Positions 19,308 through 28,363 are shown, counted from the stretch's first letter. The stretch: DNA of 55,389 bases from Oscillospiraceae bacterium (GCA_015063905.1 SVTF01000013.1:1-55389), one strand, 5' to 3'. The notes: a model not told the origin generated them from the letters alone. A program made the numbers and translations.

Positions 19308-19342
19308 GTGATATAATGGCGAGCGAAAACGCCTAATATCAC
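19308..19342 (+). other. First of two tandem hairpins after the SPFH cluster
   Basis: GTGATAT...GGCG can pair with CGCC...ATATCAC with one bulge, around an 8-nt loop. It has no T tract and lies 15 nt before the terminator at 19357-19389. It may stabilise the mRNA 3' end. Confidence 0.45.
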
Positions 19343-19356
19343 ACAAATAAAGCAAG

Positions 19357-19389
19357 GACCGACACTCGATACGGGTGTCGGTCTTTTTT
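19357..19389 (+). terminator. Terminator of the SPFH cluster
   Basis: Stem GACCGACAC/GTGTCGGTC with a 9-nt loop and a run of six T: a classical rho-independent terminator. Confidence 0.9.
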
Positions 19390-19459
19390 GCTTGCGAAAA
19401 ATGTTTTTTGGTGCTGGCATATATCAACGTAGCTTTTCTGAAAATTCTGTTATTTTTTT

Positions 19460-19488
19460 GCATAAATCTTGTCAATTTACCAATACTA
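19460..19488 (+). promoter_or_regulatory. Possible sigma-G promoter of spoVT
   Basis: GCATA (19460-19464) fits the sigma-G -35 pattern GHATR. AATACTA (19482-19488) fits the -10 pattern CATWHTA at six of seven positions, with a 17-nt spacer (18 preferred). In B. subtilis spoVT is transcribed by sigma-G in the forespore. No sigma-A-type promoter is visible here. Confidence 0.5.
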
Positions 19489-19528
19489 AAAAGGCAGCAA
19501 CTTGCAACAAAGGAGAGTTAGATAGATT

Positions 19529-20074
19529 ATGAAAGCAACAGGAATAGTCAGAAGAATCGACGATCTCGGCAGAGTCGTCATTCCCAAAGAAATAAGAAGA
19601 ACAATGAGGATCCGCGAGGGTGACCCCTTAGAAATATTTACAGACCGCGAGGGCGAGGTGATATTCAAAAAGTATTCGCCCATCGGCGAGCTTTCGGCTT
19701 TTGCCTCGCAGTATGCCGAGACTCTGCACAAGACCTGCGATCTCTCTGTCCTTATCTGCGACAGAGATACCGTTATTGCCTGCGCGGGCGTATCAAAAAA
19801 GGAATACACGGATAAAAGGCTTTCAGCCGAGCTTGAACGTATATGCGAGAACAGATCTATGTTTACGCACGGCGCAGGACAGGATAAAATATCCGCCGTG
19901 GCGGACGGCGGCAATCATTACGTCAAGTGCGCGATGCCCATAATCAGTGAAGGTGATATTGTGGGTTGCGTGGCGTCGTTGGCACCCTTGGACTCCGATT
20001 CCCTGCCCGAATCGGTTGAAACCAAGCTTATACAAACTGCCGCGGGATTTCTCGGCAGACAGCTTGAATCCTGA
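19529..20074 (+). CDS. spoVT: Stage V sporulation protein T
   Basis: Forespore transcription regulator that modulates sigma-G-dependent genes during late sporulation. It has 181 residues. The N-terminal AbrB-type swapped-hairpin DNA-binding domain is near-canonical: MKATGIVRRIDDLGRVVIPK, then EIRRTMRIREGDPLEIFTDR. A C-terminal GAF-like sensor domain follows at about 56-181. Ribosome site AAGGAGAG lies about 10 nt upstream. It is monocistronic, bounded by the SPFH-cluster terminator and a bidirectional terminator at 20081-20112. Its presence indicates a sporulating or recently sporulating lineage. Confidence 0.95.
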   Translation: MKATGIVRRIDDLGRVVIPKEIRRTMRIREGDPLEIFTDREGEVIFKKYSPIGELSAFASQYAETLHKTCDLSVLICDRDTVIACAGVSKKEYTDKRLSAELERICENRSMFTHGAGQDKISAVADGGNHYVKCAMPIISEGDIVGCVASLAPLDSDSLPESVETKLIQTAAGFLGRQLES

Positions 20075-20080
20075 TATAGC

Positions 20081-20112
20081 AAATCTCCCCCCAAAAGAAC
20101 GGGGGGAGATTT
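20081..20112. terminator. Bidirectional terminator between spoVT and yitT-like gene
   Basis: Perfect 12-bp stem AAATCTCCCCCC/GGGGGGAGATTT with an 8-nt loop, between convergent genes. Confidence 0.88.
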
Positions 20113-20122
20113 ATTTACGGTT

Positions 20123-21058
20123 TTATTTTTTCCTTTTAAGTTCGTATTTTGTCCAGCCCTCGCCGTTGATCTCGTGGGCGCGGTTTATGGTCATAAAAGC
20201 GTTTTTATCGAGCTTTGTTACTATCGCCATAAGCTCGGCATACTGCGCCATGGTGAAGGACACCATAACCACCGTTTTGCGCTCTCCCGAATAACCGCCC
20301 GTTACGTTGAACAGCGTCGTCGTTCTGTCAAGTCGTTCGCGTATCTGCTCATTGAGCTCCTCGGATTTGTCGGTGACGATATGAGCCACAAAGGCTTTAT
20401 CTCCGCCAACAAACACCTTGTCTATTACCATTGCCGCAATAAACGCGGAAACGATGCCCAGCAAAGACACTATGAAATCTCCGATTATAAACATTCCAAG
20501 CACCACCGCGGACGCATCTACGATGAATATGGTGACGGAGCTTTTGGCTTTCTTGAATATCTTACATAAGGTAAAGGCAATAACGTCTACGCCGCCCGTG
20601 GATCCGCCACCAAGGAAGGACAACGCGCATCCAAGCCCCACGAACACTCCGCTGAAGATCGCGGCCAGCAATATTGCTATTCCCGAATGTACGCTGTCCT
20701 CGAGACGGAAAAATCCGTTCATGAATTCGGGCGAGCGCAAGCCCGAAAACGCGGCTGTGGCTATTGGATAAACAATGGTAGAGATCAGAGATTTCATTGC
20801 AAAGCTGCGACCAAGAATGATAAAGCCCAGAACAAACAGGCTCCACGTCAAAACGGCGATTATCATTTCCTTTGTTATAAATTCAAATGGTAACAGCGTC
20901 TTTATTACTATTGAGTATCCCGATACTCCGCCTGTGACAAGATCAAAAGGGAGAAGAAACACCGACGTTCCAAACGCGAGTATTACCGTTCCCAACATAA
21001 CGAGCAGGATGCTTTTTGCTTTTTGCAAGACATCTGCCTTGGAATATTTAAACTTCAT
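20123..21058 (-). CDS. YitT family membrane protein
   Basis: Integral membrane protein of the YitT/DUF161 family, 311 residues, with about five helices in the first ~215 residues. They include LLVMLGTVILAFGTSVFLLP and the glycine-rich loop GCALSFLGGGSTGGVDV that marks the family. A C-terminal cytosolic DUF2179 domain (about 225-305) contains NVTGGYSGERKTVVMVSFT, a regulator-like fold. Transport substrate is unknown for the family. Start MKFKYSKADV follows AGGATAGG 16 nt after the tmk stop, so it is probably the last gene of trkA-trkH-tmk-yitT. Confidence 0.9.
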   Translation of the reverse strand: MKFKYSKADVLQKAKSILLVMLGTVILAFGTSVFLLPFDLVTGGVSGYSIVIKTLLPFEFITKEMIIAVLTWSLFVLGFIILGRSFAMKSLISTIVYPIATAAFSGLRSPEFMNGFFRLEDSVHSGIAILLAAIFSGVFVGLGCALSFLGGGSTGGVDVIAFTLCKIFKKAKSSVTIFIVDASAVVLGMFIIGDFIVSLLGIVSAFIAAMVIDKVFVGGDKAFVAHIVTDKSEELNEQIRERLDRTTTLFNVTGGYSGERKTVVMVSFTMAQYAELMAIVTKLDKNAFMTINRAHEINGEGWTKYELKRKK

Positions 21059-21074
21059 TTGCTACCTATCCTGA

Positions 21075-21704
21075 TTAAAAGATTTGTATAACGGCATCGA
21101 AAATACGGGCAGCTATGTCATCCACGCTTCCGGACGCGTCAATAATAACTATTTTTTCCCCTCTTTGCTTCAATCTTTCAAAAACGTCGAAAAACATCTT
21201 GCGCGTTTTCTCAAGATATTCGTAATTCTCGTATATCTCGCGCGGCACGTCGACTCTTGCTCCAATGCGTTCAAGACTCTTTTCGGGAGTCAGGTCCAGA
21301 AACACGCAAAGATCGGGCGTACGGATGTCGGGGTTTTCAAGGTTGAGGGCAGAGACTGCGTCAAATCCAAGCTCCGCACCCTGATAAGCCAAGGATGAAT
21401 AGTAATAACGGTCGCTTATCACCGTTATTCCGTCCGAGAGCTGCTTTTCTATTCCCTGCTCCTTGTCAACGTTGTGGTTAACTCTGTCGCGCGCGAACAT
21501 CTCGGCCATTTCCATTGCCGTTGTGGGTATCTCGCCCGCGAGTGCCTGCCGCAAAAGCTTGCCCGATGGCAAGGTGGTGGGTTCGGCGGTTACGCTACAC
21601 GCTATATTGTGTTTGGAGAGCGCAGCGGCAAGCAGATTTATCTGCGTGGTCTTTCCCGCGCCGTCAATGCCCTCAAAAACTATAAACTTTGATTTGTTTA
21701 TCAT
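21075..21704 (-). CDS. tmk: Thymidylate kinase
   Basis: Phosphorylates dTMP to dTDP in the cytosol for DNA synthesis. It has 209 residues, the normal length. P-loop FEGIDGAGKTTQ at residues 9-20, the DR(Y) motif SDRYYYSSLAYQGA, and a lid region (ERIGARVDVPREIYENY). The start is placed at MINKSKFIVF, with GAGG 9 nt upstream and 29 nt after trkH. The longer frame begins inside trkH and adds 15 residues before the conserved start. It is usually next to holB; here it sits between potassium uptake and yitT genes. Confidence 0.94.
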   Translation of the reverse strand: MINKSKFIVFEGIDGAGKTTQINLLAAALSKHNIACSVTAEPTTLPSGKLLRQALAGEIPTTAMEMAEMFARDRVNHNVDKEQGIEKQLSDGITVISDRYYYSSLAYQGAELGFDAVSALNLENPDIRTPDLCVFLDLTPEKSLERIGARVDVPREIYENYEYLEKTRKMFFDVFERLKQRGEKIVIIDASGSVDDIAARIFDAVIQIF

Positions 21705-21733
21705 AAAACTAACCTCAAAAAGACCTTCCAATA

Positions 21734-23236
21734 TTATTTTCCGCGCCAAACCGACGGAGAGAACAACATCATCATGGGGAATATCTCAAGTCTGCCGAAA
21801 AGCATATCAAGAGATAGAACTATAAGCGACGCGGGGGAATAAAAAGCAAAATTGCTCATAGGGCCAGCCGCGCCAAGTCCGGGACCGACGTTGTTTATTG
21901 TCGATGCCACGGAGGAGAACAATGTTTCGATGGAAGGGCGATCAAACAATGCAACAATAATAAGCGATGCGAAAAATATAAACCCGTAAGAGATTATGTA
22001 TGCAAACGCGCCCTTGATCGTGTCGTTATCAACGGACTTTCTTTCAAATCTTACGCGCTTTACCTGTCTTGGATGTATCATATGGCAGATCTCAACCCAT
22101 GCGGATTTAAAGGATATTACAAGTCTGCTCACCTTCATTCCTCCGCCCGTGGAGCCCGCGCACGCGCCGATAAACATAAGGATCAGCAAAAGCGTTTTGG
22201 AGAGATTTGGCCACAAATTGAAGTCTGCCGTGGCAAATCCGGTTGTTGACAGGATGGTCGCTACTTGGAAAAACGCGTGCCTTATCGAATCGGAAACGTT
22301 CCAATATACCGTGTATATATTCAGTGCTATCAACGCCGTTGCGGTCATCACTATGCCAATGAACCACCAAAGCTCCTCACTAAGCAATGCGGAGGTTACT
22401 TTGCCCGTCAGTATCAGAAAATAAACGTTGAAGTTTATGCTGAACAAAAACATAAACACGGATACCACCCATGTGCAGTATTCGATGTTTGCGATACCGC
22501 CAAAGGATACCATGTTGTCTGCCCATACGGAAAATCCGCCTGTGCCGGCAGTGGAAAATGAGATGCACAGCGATTCATAAATACCAAGCCCGCCACTTAC
22601 CAAGAATATAACTTGGATAAATGTCATGGCAGTATACATTCCGTACATTATTGCCGAGGTCTTTTTTACCGTGGATACTATCTTATCAACCTTGGGTCCC
22701 GGCATCTCTGCGCGCATTACGTAAACCATGTGTGAGGATGACATTTCCTGCTGAGGCATGATGGCAAGCACGAACACAAGTACTCCCATTCCTCCGATCC
22801 AGTGTGTAAAGCATCTCCAGAGGAATACTCCGTGCATGCCGACGCTGGCGGACGCGGGTGCCCAGAGCTTGTCGAAATCCGCGGATGAAAGCACGCTTGC
22901 TCCCGTGGTGGTAAAGCCCGACACCGTCTCGAAAAACGCGCCCACAAAATTGGGTATGAGGCCCGAAATTATAAAGGGTAAGCAACCAAACAAAGACACA
23001 ACCACCCAAGAGAGACCAACTGTCAGAAATCCCTCCTTGGCGTATATTTTCATGTTTTTGGGCTTGCGGAAGGACAGCAAAAGTCCCACGGAAAAAAGCA
23101 CTGCCATTGGAATGAGAAACGCCATGAGCATTTCATATTCCCCATATATAGCGGATACTATAAGCGGAAGAGCCATAAGCAGTCCCTCGACGACCAGCAG
23201 CCGCCCGAGGATATAGCCGATCATTCTGAAATTCAT
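21734..23236 (-). CDS. trkH: TrkH-type potassium uptake membrane subunit
   Basis: Potassium channel-like transporter subunit in the cytoplasmic membrane, 500 residues. The four pore loops that form the K+ filter can be read in order: SGFTTTGASVL, FSTAGTGGFSV, ILSTTGFATADF and STINNVGPGLGAAGP. Many hydrophobic segments lie between them, matching the TrkH/KtrB fold. It partners with the cytosolic TrkA ring encoded 7 nt upstream. Together they import K+ for turgor and pH homeostasis. Confidence 0.94.
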   Translation of the reverse strand: MNFRMIGYILGRLLVVEGLLMALPLIVSAIYGEYEMLMAFLIPMAVLFSVGLLLSFRKPKNMKIYAKEGFLTVGLSWVVVSLFGCLPFIISGLIPNFVGAFFETVSGFTTTGASVLSSADFDKLWAPASASVGMHGVFLWRCFTHWIGGMGVLVFVLAIMPQQEMSSSHMVYVMRAEMPGPKVDKIVSTVKKTSAIMYGMYTAMTFIQVIFLVSGGLGIYESLCISFSTAGTGGFSVWADNMVSFGGIANIEYCTWVVSVFMFLFSINFNVYFLILTGKVTSALLSEELWWFIGIVMTATALIALNIYTVYWNVSDSIRHAFFQVATILSTTGFATADFNLWPNLSKTLLLILMFIGACAGSTGGGMKVSRLVISFKSAWVEICHMIHPRQVKRVRFERKSVDNDTIKGAFAYIISYGFIFFASLIIVALFDRPSIETLFSSVASTINNVGPGLGAAGPMSNFAFYSPASLIVLSLDMLFGRLEIFPMMMLFSPSVWRGK

Positions 23237-23243
23237 AATAACC

Positions 23244-24617
23244 TCACGCCCTCTCCGTGATATCTCCGAGATCGCAGGTGTGCTCGTTTGTAGTCATCAC
23301 TATAACGCCGTCGCCGATTTCAAGCGTGGTATCTCCTCCGGGATAAATAACGTTATTGTCGCGTATTATTGCCGCGATGAGAACGTTCTTTTTAAGCTTG
23401 ATGCTGCGAAGCGGCGTGCCGGTAAATTCACAATCCTCCGCCACGTCAAATTCAAGAGCCTCTATCTTGCCGTCTGCCATTCTGTGGAGCGATTTGATCT
23501 GACTCAGCGAGCCGTCCTCGCCTCTGTTGGCAAGACCGCGGATGTATCTCAACACCTTTGAGGACACAAGCATGTGGGGCGTGATGTTGGAGCTTATACC
23601 CGCGTTTTTGGACAGCTTTACAAAGGTCTGCGCGCCCGCCTTGGAGATTATCTTGTCTACGTTTCGGGTTTTTGCAAACATGGAGATTATGAAGTTTGTC
23701 TGATCATTTTCTGTCATAACCACGCAGGCGTCGGTCGAGTCTATTCCCTCCTCGTCAAGCAGGTCGGGATTGGTAGCGTCGCCGCAAACTATGGTTGCTT
23801 TGGGGAACTGTTCTGCAAGCTCGTAGCACGCCTCTTCATCCTGCTCTATTATTTTTACATCAAAGCCGCCGTCGGTAAGTTGCTTTGTGAGGTATTCGGA
23901 TATTGCTCCGCCGCCGATAACCATTACGTCCTTTATCTGCTTTCCGATAAGCCCGATCTTCTTGAAAAGGTCGGTTATATCCTTACGGGAAGCGGCAATG
24001 GATATGACGTCCCCCTCTCTTATCACGTAATCTCCTCCGGGGATTATAACGTCGTCTCCGCGCTTCGCCGCGCAAATGAGCGCGTTGGTGTTATATTTGC
24101 TTTTGAAGCTGATAAGCGGAAGGTCGACAAAAGGATGTCCGCGGTCTATGCCGATCTCAACGACCTCTACCTGCCCCTGCGCGAATTTTTCCAGCTTTGT
24201 AGCCGCAGGGAAGCGTATGATGCGTCCCGCTTCTCTTGCCGCCTCATACTCGGGATTGACTATCATGTCTATTCCGAGGCTATTGCACATAAAAGCTCTT
24301 TGATTAAGATAGCGGGGATCGCGCACTCTGGCTATCGTGTGCTTTGCGCCGAGATGCTTTGCGATCATGCAGCAAAGCAGATTAAGCTCATCTCCGCCCG
24401 CCACGGAAATGACCACGTCCGCGTTTTGCACGTCCGCGCTGTTTTGAATATCCACGGAAGCGCCGTTTCCGCAAACTCCGAGAACGTCGTATTTGTTTAC
24501 AACGGCGTTTACCTCGTTCGAATTTTCGTCTATTACGGTCACGCTATGACCCTCGTTGCAGATACAAGCTATAAGCGCGTCGCCAAGCGCACCATTTCCA
24601 ATTACTACTACTTTCAT
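23244..24617 (-). CDS. trkA: TrkA potassium uptake regulatory protein
   Basis: Cytosolic regulator that gates TrkH, 457 residues with the duplicated TrkA layout: RCK_N, RCK_C, RCK_N, RCK_C. The first nucleotide-binding motif is VVIGNGALGDALIACI (residues 3-18) and the second VMVIGGGAISEYLTKQL (about 231-247). The first motif has GNGALG in place of GxGxxG. Start MKVVVIGNG follows GGAG about 10 nt upstream. It is the first gene of a four-gene minus-strand operon, with a promoter at 24666-24694. Confidence 0.94.
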   Translation of the reverse strand: MKVVVIGNGALGDALIACICNEGHSVTVIDENSNEVNAVVNKYDVLGVCGNGASVDIQNSADVQNADVVISVAGGDELNLLCCMIAKHLGAKHTIARVRDPRYLNQRAFMCNSLGIDMIVNPEYEAAREAGRIIRFPAATKLEKFAQGQVEVVEIGIDRGHPFVDLPLISFKSKYNTNALICAAKRGDDVIIPGGDYVIREGDVISIAASRKDITDLFKKIGLIGKQIKDVMVIGGGAISEYLTKQLTDGGFDVKIIEQDEEACYELAEQFPKATIVCGDATNPDLLDEEGIDSTDACVVMTENDQTNFIISMFAKTRNVDKIISKAGAQTFVKLSKNAGISSNITPHMLVSSKVLRYIRGLANRGEDGSLSQIKSLHRMADGKIEALEFDVAEDCEFTGTPLRSIKLKKNVLIAAIIRDNNVIYPGGDTTLEIGDGVIVMTTNEHTCDLGDITERA

Positions 24618-24665
24618 ATATCCATCTCCTCGCGGTAGATTTGATTAAAGTTCTTCATTCAACAA

Positions 24666-24694
24666 TTATATCACAATCTCCCCAAAAAATCAAT
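24666..24694 (-). promoter_or_regulatory. Promoter of trkA-trkH-tmk-yitT
   Basis: Minus-strand TTGATT (24694-24689), 17-nt spacer, TATAAT (24671-24666) preceded by TGA. Confidence 0.75.
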
Positions 24695-24725
24695 AGCGCG
24701 GCGATTATTTACGCAAGACCGCAAC

Positions 24726-24757
24726 AAAAAAGGGGTTTTTAGAAACCCCCTTTTTTT
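24726..24757 (-). terminator. Terminator of the hexuronate operon
   Basis: Stem AAAAAAGGGGTTT/AAACCCCCTTTTTT with a short loop, 19 nt after the rraA-like stop codon. T tracts lie on both strands. Confidence 0.85.
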
Positions 24758-24776
24758 GTTTTACTGTTTTAGCACA

Positions 24777-25496
24777 TTAGAATCTTCCGAATTTGTTGTA
24801 TACTTCGAAAGGATCCATTCCCTCAGCCATTGCCTGGCGGCTCTTCTTTTCGCTTTCAAACCACTTTTCTGCGATCTCGAGAACCTCTACGGTCTTATCC
24901 TTGGGAACGATAACAACGCCGTCGTTGTCTCCGAAAATAAAGTCGCCGGGCTCAACGAGTATCATTCCGTCTATACCGTTTACGTATATCGGGATCTGAT
25001 AGTCAACGATCATGGAGCGTCCGAGTCCCTCAACGGGGTTGCGGAAACGGCAGAACGTGGGGAAGCCCATGTTGATAAGATAGTTGGAATCTCTTGTGGA
25101 GCCGTCGATTACCGCGCCGGAGCAGCCCGCTGCGCGCATAGCGGTTGCCGTGATCTCACCAAACTGACCGCAGTTAAGGTTACCCTGCGTGTCACTGATA
25201 TATACACAGCCGGGAGTCATGCTCTTCATTTGTCCAAGACGGATGTTGTGGGTGTAGGGATCGGTCATAGCAGTTGTCTGGCGGCGCGACGTGAATGCGG
25301 GTCCTGCAACCTTCATATCGATGGTCAGAGGGTAAATTCCGCTGGACATGCTGCGACCGGGAAGACCGATGGATTCCATTGCGTCGTAAATAAGCGCAGT
25401 ATACAGCTTGAGGTAACGCTGACGGATGTCCTCGACGTCATAATCGGGATAATAGGGGCGTCTTTCGTAATTGTCAACGATCTTGTCTGTGCTCAT
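24777..25496 (-). CDS. RraA-family aldolase-like protein
   Basis: A 239-residue member of the RraA/HMG-aldolase fold, which includes 4-hydroxy-4-methyl-2-oxoglutarate aldolases, oxaloacetate decarboxylases and the RNase E inhibitor RraA. Recognisable segments are GCSGAVIDGSTRDSNYL (the Arg/Asp active-site loop) and the C-terminal GDFIFGDNDGVVIVPKDKT. As the last gene of a hexuronate catabolic operon, a metal-dependent aldolase or decarboxylase on a sugar-acid product fits better than RNase control. Ribosome site AAGGAGAC is about 7 nt upstream. Substrate unknown. Confidence 0.82.
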   Translation of the reverse strand: MSTDKIVDNYERRPYYPDYDVEDIRQRYLKLYTALIYDAMESIGLPGRSMSSGIYPLTIDMKVAGPAFTSRRQTTAMTDPYTHNIRLGQMKSMTPGCVYISDTQGNLNCGQFGEITATAMRAAGCSGAVIDGSTRDSNYLINMGFPTFCRFRNPVEGLGRSMIVDYQIPIYVNGIDGMILVEPGDFIFGDNDGVVIVPKDKTVEVLEIAEKWFESEKKSRQAMAEGMDPFEVYNKFGRF

Positions 25497-25530
25497 AATT
25501 AGTCTCCTTTTTGTTTTGATTTTATTATTT

Positions 25531-26493
25531 TTATTTACTTTGGTTCATTTCCATAAGGCCCTTGAGATATCCGATGGCATACAGTCTGCCGAGCGAACAG
25601 TAACCGGGCTTTGTGTTGTCCTCTCCCGCCATAGTGGGAACGTGGTCAACACGCACGTAAGCGTCTGGACACAGCTCGTCGTAAAGACGGACGCATTTCG
25701 CCATATCCGTAACGCCGTTATCGTGGAAGGTTTCGTGAAAATCGTATTTGTTTCCGCGAACGTCCCTGAAATGCACGAGATGTATCCTTCCCTGCTTCGC
25801 AAATCTCGAAATATTTTCGTATATGTCTCCGCCCATCTCAACGAAGGTTCCCTGACACATACAAATACCCATATTTTTACTCGGAACGAGATTGCACGCC
25901 TTTTCCATAGCGTCCGCGCTGTTGAGTATTCTTGCTACTCCCTGAATGGAGTCCACGGGCGGATCGTCGGGGTGGAGCGCCAGCTTTACACCTGCTTCCT
26001 CGGCAACGGGAACTATCGCGCGCTGAAGATATTCAAGATTTGCCCAAAGTTCCTCCGCGGTAATGATTCCCGCCTCGGTTATCATAGACTGATCGATGGA
26101 ATCGTGACGGTAGCCCGTTACGAGCGCGCCGCCTCTTTCCTTGACTGCCATATCGGTTCTTGACCAATTGAAATGTGTGGCAAAATTATAGCACAGCACC
26201 TCAATGCCAAGCTTGCCCATGTTTTTGATAAGCGTACACATGCGCTCTATCTCCTCGTCTCTGCCGGGAAGATTTTGCTTTATCTTCTGATTGAGGGGGG
26301 CAGGCTCGATTACTTTCAGCTCAAAGCCTCCGTCCGTGTATCTTTGCTTCATTTGAGAAAGAAGCTCAAGGCTCTCTGCAGTTTTCTCCATATGACCGTC
26401 GGGCATGCGTCCAACGGCGTATTTTACGCCCATCTGGCGTGCGTAATCCCATTGCAAGCTTTCTTCCGAAAGCAAATAATCCGCAAGTCTCAT
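25531..26493 (-). CDS. uxuA: Mannonate dehydratase-like TIM-barrel enzyme
   Basis: Dehydrates D-mannonate to 2-keto-3-deoxygluconate. The family signature is present: YNFATHFNWSRTD (UxuA has YNF.P..DW.RTD), LALHPDDPP, and HFRDVRGN...FHETFHDNG with metal-binding His residues. At 320 residues it is shorter than E. coli UxuA (394) or the ~355-residue Firmicutes enzymes, so it may be a distinct subgroup. Its start overlaps the SMP-30 gene stop by 4 nt (ATGA), showing translational coupling. The downstream kinase and aldolase support the assignment. Confidence 0.85.
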   Translation of the reverse strand: MRLADYLLSEESLQWDYARQMGVKYAVGRMPDGHMEKTAESLELLSQMKQRYTDGGFELKVIEPAPLNQKIKQNLPGRDEEIERMCTLIKNMGKLGIEVLCYNFATHFNWSRTDMAVKERGGALVTGYRHDSIDQSMITEAGIITAEELWANLEYLQRAIVPVAEEAGVKLALHPDDPPVDSIQGVARILNSADAMEKACNLVPSKNMGICMCQGTFVEMGGDIYENISRFAKQGRIHLVHFRDVRGNKYDFHETFHDNGVTDMAKCVRLYDELCPDAYVRVDHVPTMAGEDNTKPGYCSLGRLYAIGYLKGLMEMNQSK

Positions 26494-27344
26494 TTGCTAC
26501 CTCCGTCTAAATCCATTCTGTTTGGAAGCATTCCCTCTGCTTCCGTGCGGACGGCAAACACCGCGCCCGCAAGCGGCTCATCCCGAAGATGTACTCCGTG
26601 CGCCGCCGTTGTGATCACAAGCGTTTTCATATCCTTGCCCGCAAACGCGCAGCAGGCTACCTGGCTTACAGGGAGGGTGATCTTGTCTATCACCTTTCCC
26701 CGTCTTGGGTCTATGTGCAGCACCTCACCGCTTCCCCATACCGCCGTCCACAGATTTCCATCTGTGTCAATGGTCATACCGTCGGGATTTCCGCCCTCGT
26801 ATCTGAACACCTCGCGCCTGTGGCTGAGCCTTCCGTCGCAAAAGTCAAACGCGTCTGTTCTTTTTGTGGGAGTGTCGTTATAGTAAAGTGTGCGCCCGTC
26901 GGGACTCCAATCGAGTCCGTTTGAGTTGCCTACGCCGCCAAACAGCTTTTCCATCATTCCGTCGGCATCCATACGGTAAAACGCCGCGCTGCTATCTCTG
27001 CTGAACGTACCGACGTATGCCCGTCCGTCGGGACCGACCTTGCCGTCGTTGAATCTCGTGCCTTCAAGCACAAAGGGCTTGTTGACACGCTCGAATGCGC
27101 CGTCGGAAATTCTATATATTCCGCTTTCCGCTCCGCCGAGAACCTCGCCCGATGCCGTAAGCAAAAAGAATCCCGTTTGCTCCTTAAGTATCCGATCCTC
27201 TATGCTTCCGTCCGACCAACGGATAGTTCTCATACGCTTGCCCTGTATATCGGTCATAATAAGACGGCCGTTTGCATTATCCCATATAGGCCCCTCGCCG
27301 ACAATACATCTGGCATCCGTCAACAATTCGGGCTTGTACGTCAT
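26490..27344 (-). CDS. SMP-30/gluconolactonase family protein
   Basis: Calcium- or zinc-dependent sugar lactonase of the six-bladed propeller family, 284 residues. Family motifs are EGPIWDNANGRLIMTDI, LEGTRFNDGKVGPDGR, NGLDWSPDGRTLYYNDT and PDGMTIDTDGNLWTAVWG, holding the metal-binding Glu, Asn and Asp. It would open an aldonolactone or uronolactone feeding the pathway. It overlaps kdgK upstream and uxuA downstream by 4 nt each (ATGA), so the three are translationally coupled. No signal peptide, hence cytosolic. Confidence 0.88.
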   Translation of the reverse strand: MTYKPELLTDARCIVGEGPIWDNANGRLIMTDIQGKRMRTIRWSDGSIEDRILKEQTGFFLLTASGEVLGGAESGIYRISDGAFERVNKPFVLEGTRFNDGKVGPDGRAYVGTFSRDSSAAFYRMDADGMMEKLFGGVGNSNGLDWSPDGRTLYYNDTPTKRTDAFDFCDGRLSHRREVFRYEGGNPDGMTIDTDGNLWTAVWGSGEVLHIDPRRGKVIDKITLPVSQVACCAFAGKDMKTLVITTAAHGVHLRDEPLAGAVFAVRTEAEGMLPNRMDLDGGSK

Positions 27345-28363
27345 CTTTGTACCCTTCCCGATCCGTCTCCGCCAACAAGCGCGAGCACGTCTTGCGGCTT
27401 GGAGAGGTTGACGTCAAGCTCAATAGTCTGCTTCAGGCAGGACGCCGCGGCGGCAAACTCGACGGTCTTTTGCGCATCAAAGCCGTTTATCATAGAGTAT
27501 ATAAGTCCCGCGCCAAAGGAATCTCCACCGCCTACGCGGTCAACGAGATGTATACGGTACTGCTTTGAAAAATGAGCCTCTCCGTCCTTATAGAGCAAAG
27601 CTGACCAATCGTTTTCCGATGCGCTTATGCTTCCACGCAGCGTTATTGCAACGGCACCGATACCGTATTTTTTGCTTATCTTATCGGCAACTTCAATATA
27701 TCCCTCGCGGCTGAGCTTTCCCGACATTATATCCGTGTTTGACGCGTGGATGTCGAGAACGTCTGCGGCATCCTCCTCGTTTGCGATAAGAACGTCAACG
27801 TAAGGAAGCAGCTTTTCCATGGTCTGCTTCGCCTCGGCGCGAGTCCAGAGGTTCTTTCTGTAATTGAGGTCACAGCTTATTTTGATTTCTCTCTCCTTTG
27901 CCGCGCGACACGCCTCAAGACATATTTCGGGCAAATGCTCTCCCAGCGCGGGCGTTATTCCCGTAAAGTGAAACCACTCGGCATCGTCGAATATAGCGTT
28001 CCAATCGTAGTCCTCGGGCTTGGAGGCGCAGAAGGAAGAATATTTGCGGTCATATACCACCTTGGACGGACGCTGTGACGCGCCCTTTTCAACGTAAAAG
28101 ATGCCTATGCGCTCGCCGCCGCGTGCGATATGATCCGTTCCGACTCTGTACTTATAAAGGGTTGACAGCGCGCACTCCGCGATGGCGTTTTCGGGAAGTC
28201 TGGTAACAAACTGTGTGGGCACGCCCATATACGAGAGCGACGTACATACGTTTGCCTCTGCGCCCGTGTAAAACACGTTGAACTTGTCTGCCTGAATGAA
28301 CTTAAGATATCCCTCGGGATTGAGTCTTAATATGTAATCGCCGAATCCAACTACTTTTTTCAT
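27341..28363 (-). CDS. kdgK: 2-keto-3-deoxygluconate kinase
   Basis: PfkB-family sugar kinase, 340 residues, predicted to phosphorylate KDG to KDPG. N-terminal GDYILRLNPEGY and the glycine-rich substrate segment YTGAEANVCTSLSYMG match KdgK. The C-terminal catalytic motif is DRVGGGDSFGAGLIYSM, with the catalytic Asp. It lies 20 nt after the SDR gene and overlaps the lactonase gene by 4 nt. Sitting between uxuA and eda in the same operon makes KDG the most probable substrate. Confidence 0.9.
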   Translation of the reverse strand: MKKVVGFGDYILRLNPEGYLKFIQADKFNVFYTGAEANVCTSLSYMGVPTQFVTRLPENAIAECALSTLYKYRVGTDHIARGGERIGIFYVEKGASQRPSKVVYDRKYSSFCASKPEDYDWNAIFDDAEWFHFTGITPALGEHLPEICLEACRAAKEREIKISCDLNYRKNLWTRAEAKQTMEKLLPYVDVLIANEEDAADVLDIHASNTDIMSGKLSREGYIEVADKISKKYGIGAVAITLRGSISASENDWSALLYKDGEAHFSKQYRIHLVDRVGGGDSFGAGLIYSMINGFDAQKTVEFAAAASCLKQTIELDVNLSKPQDVLALVGGDGSGRVQR

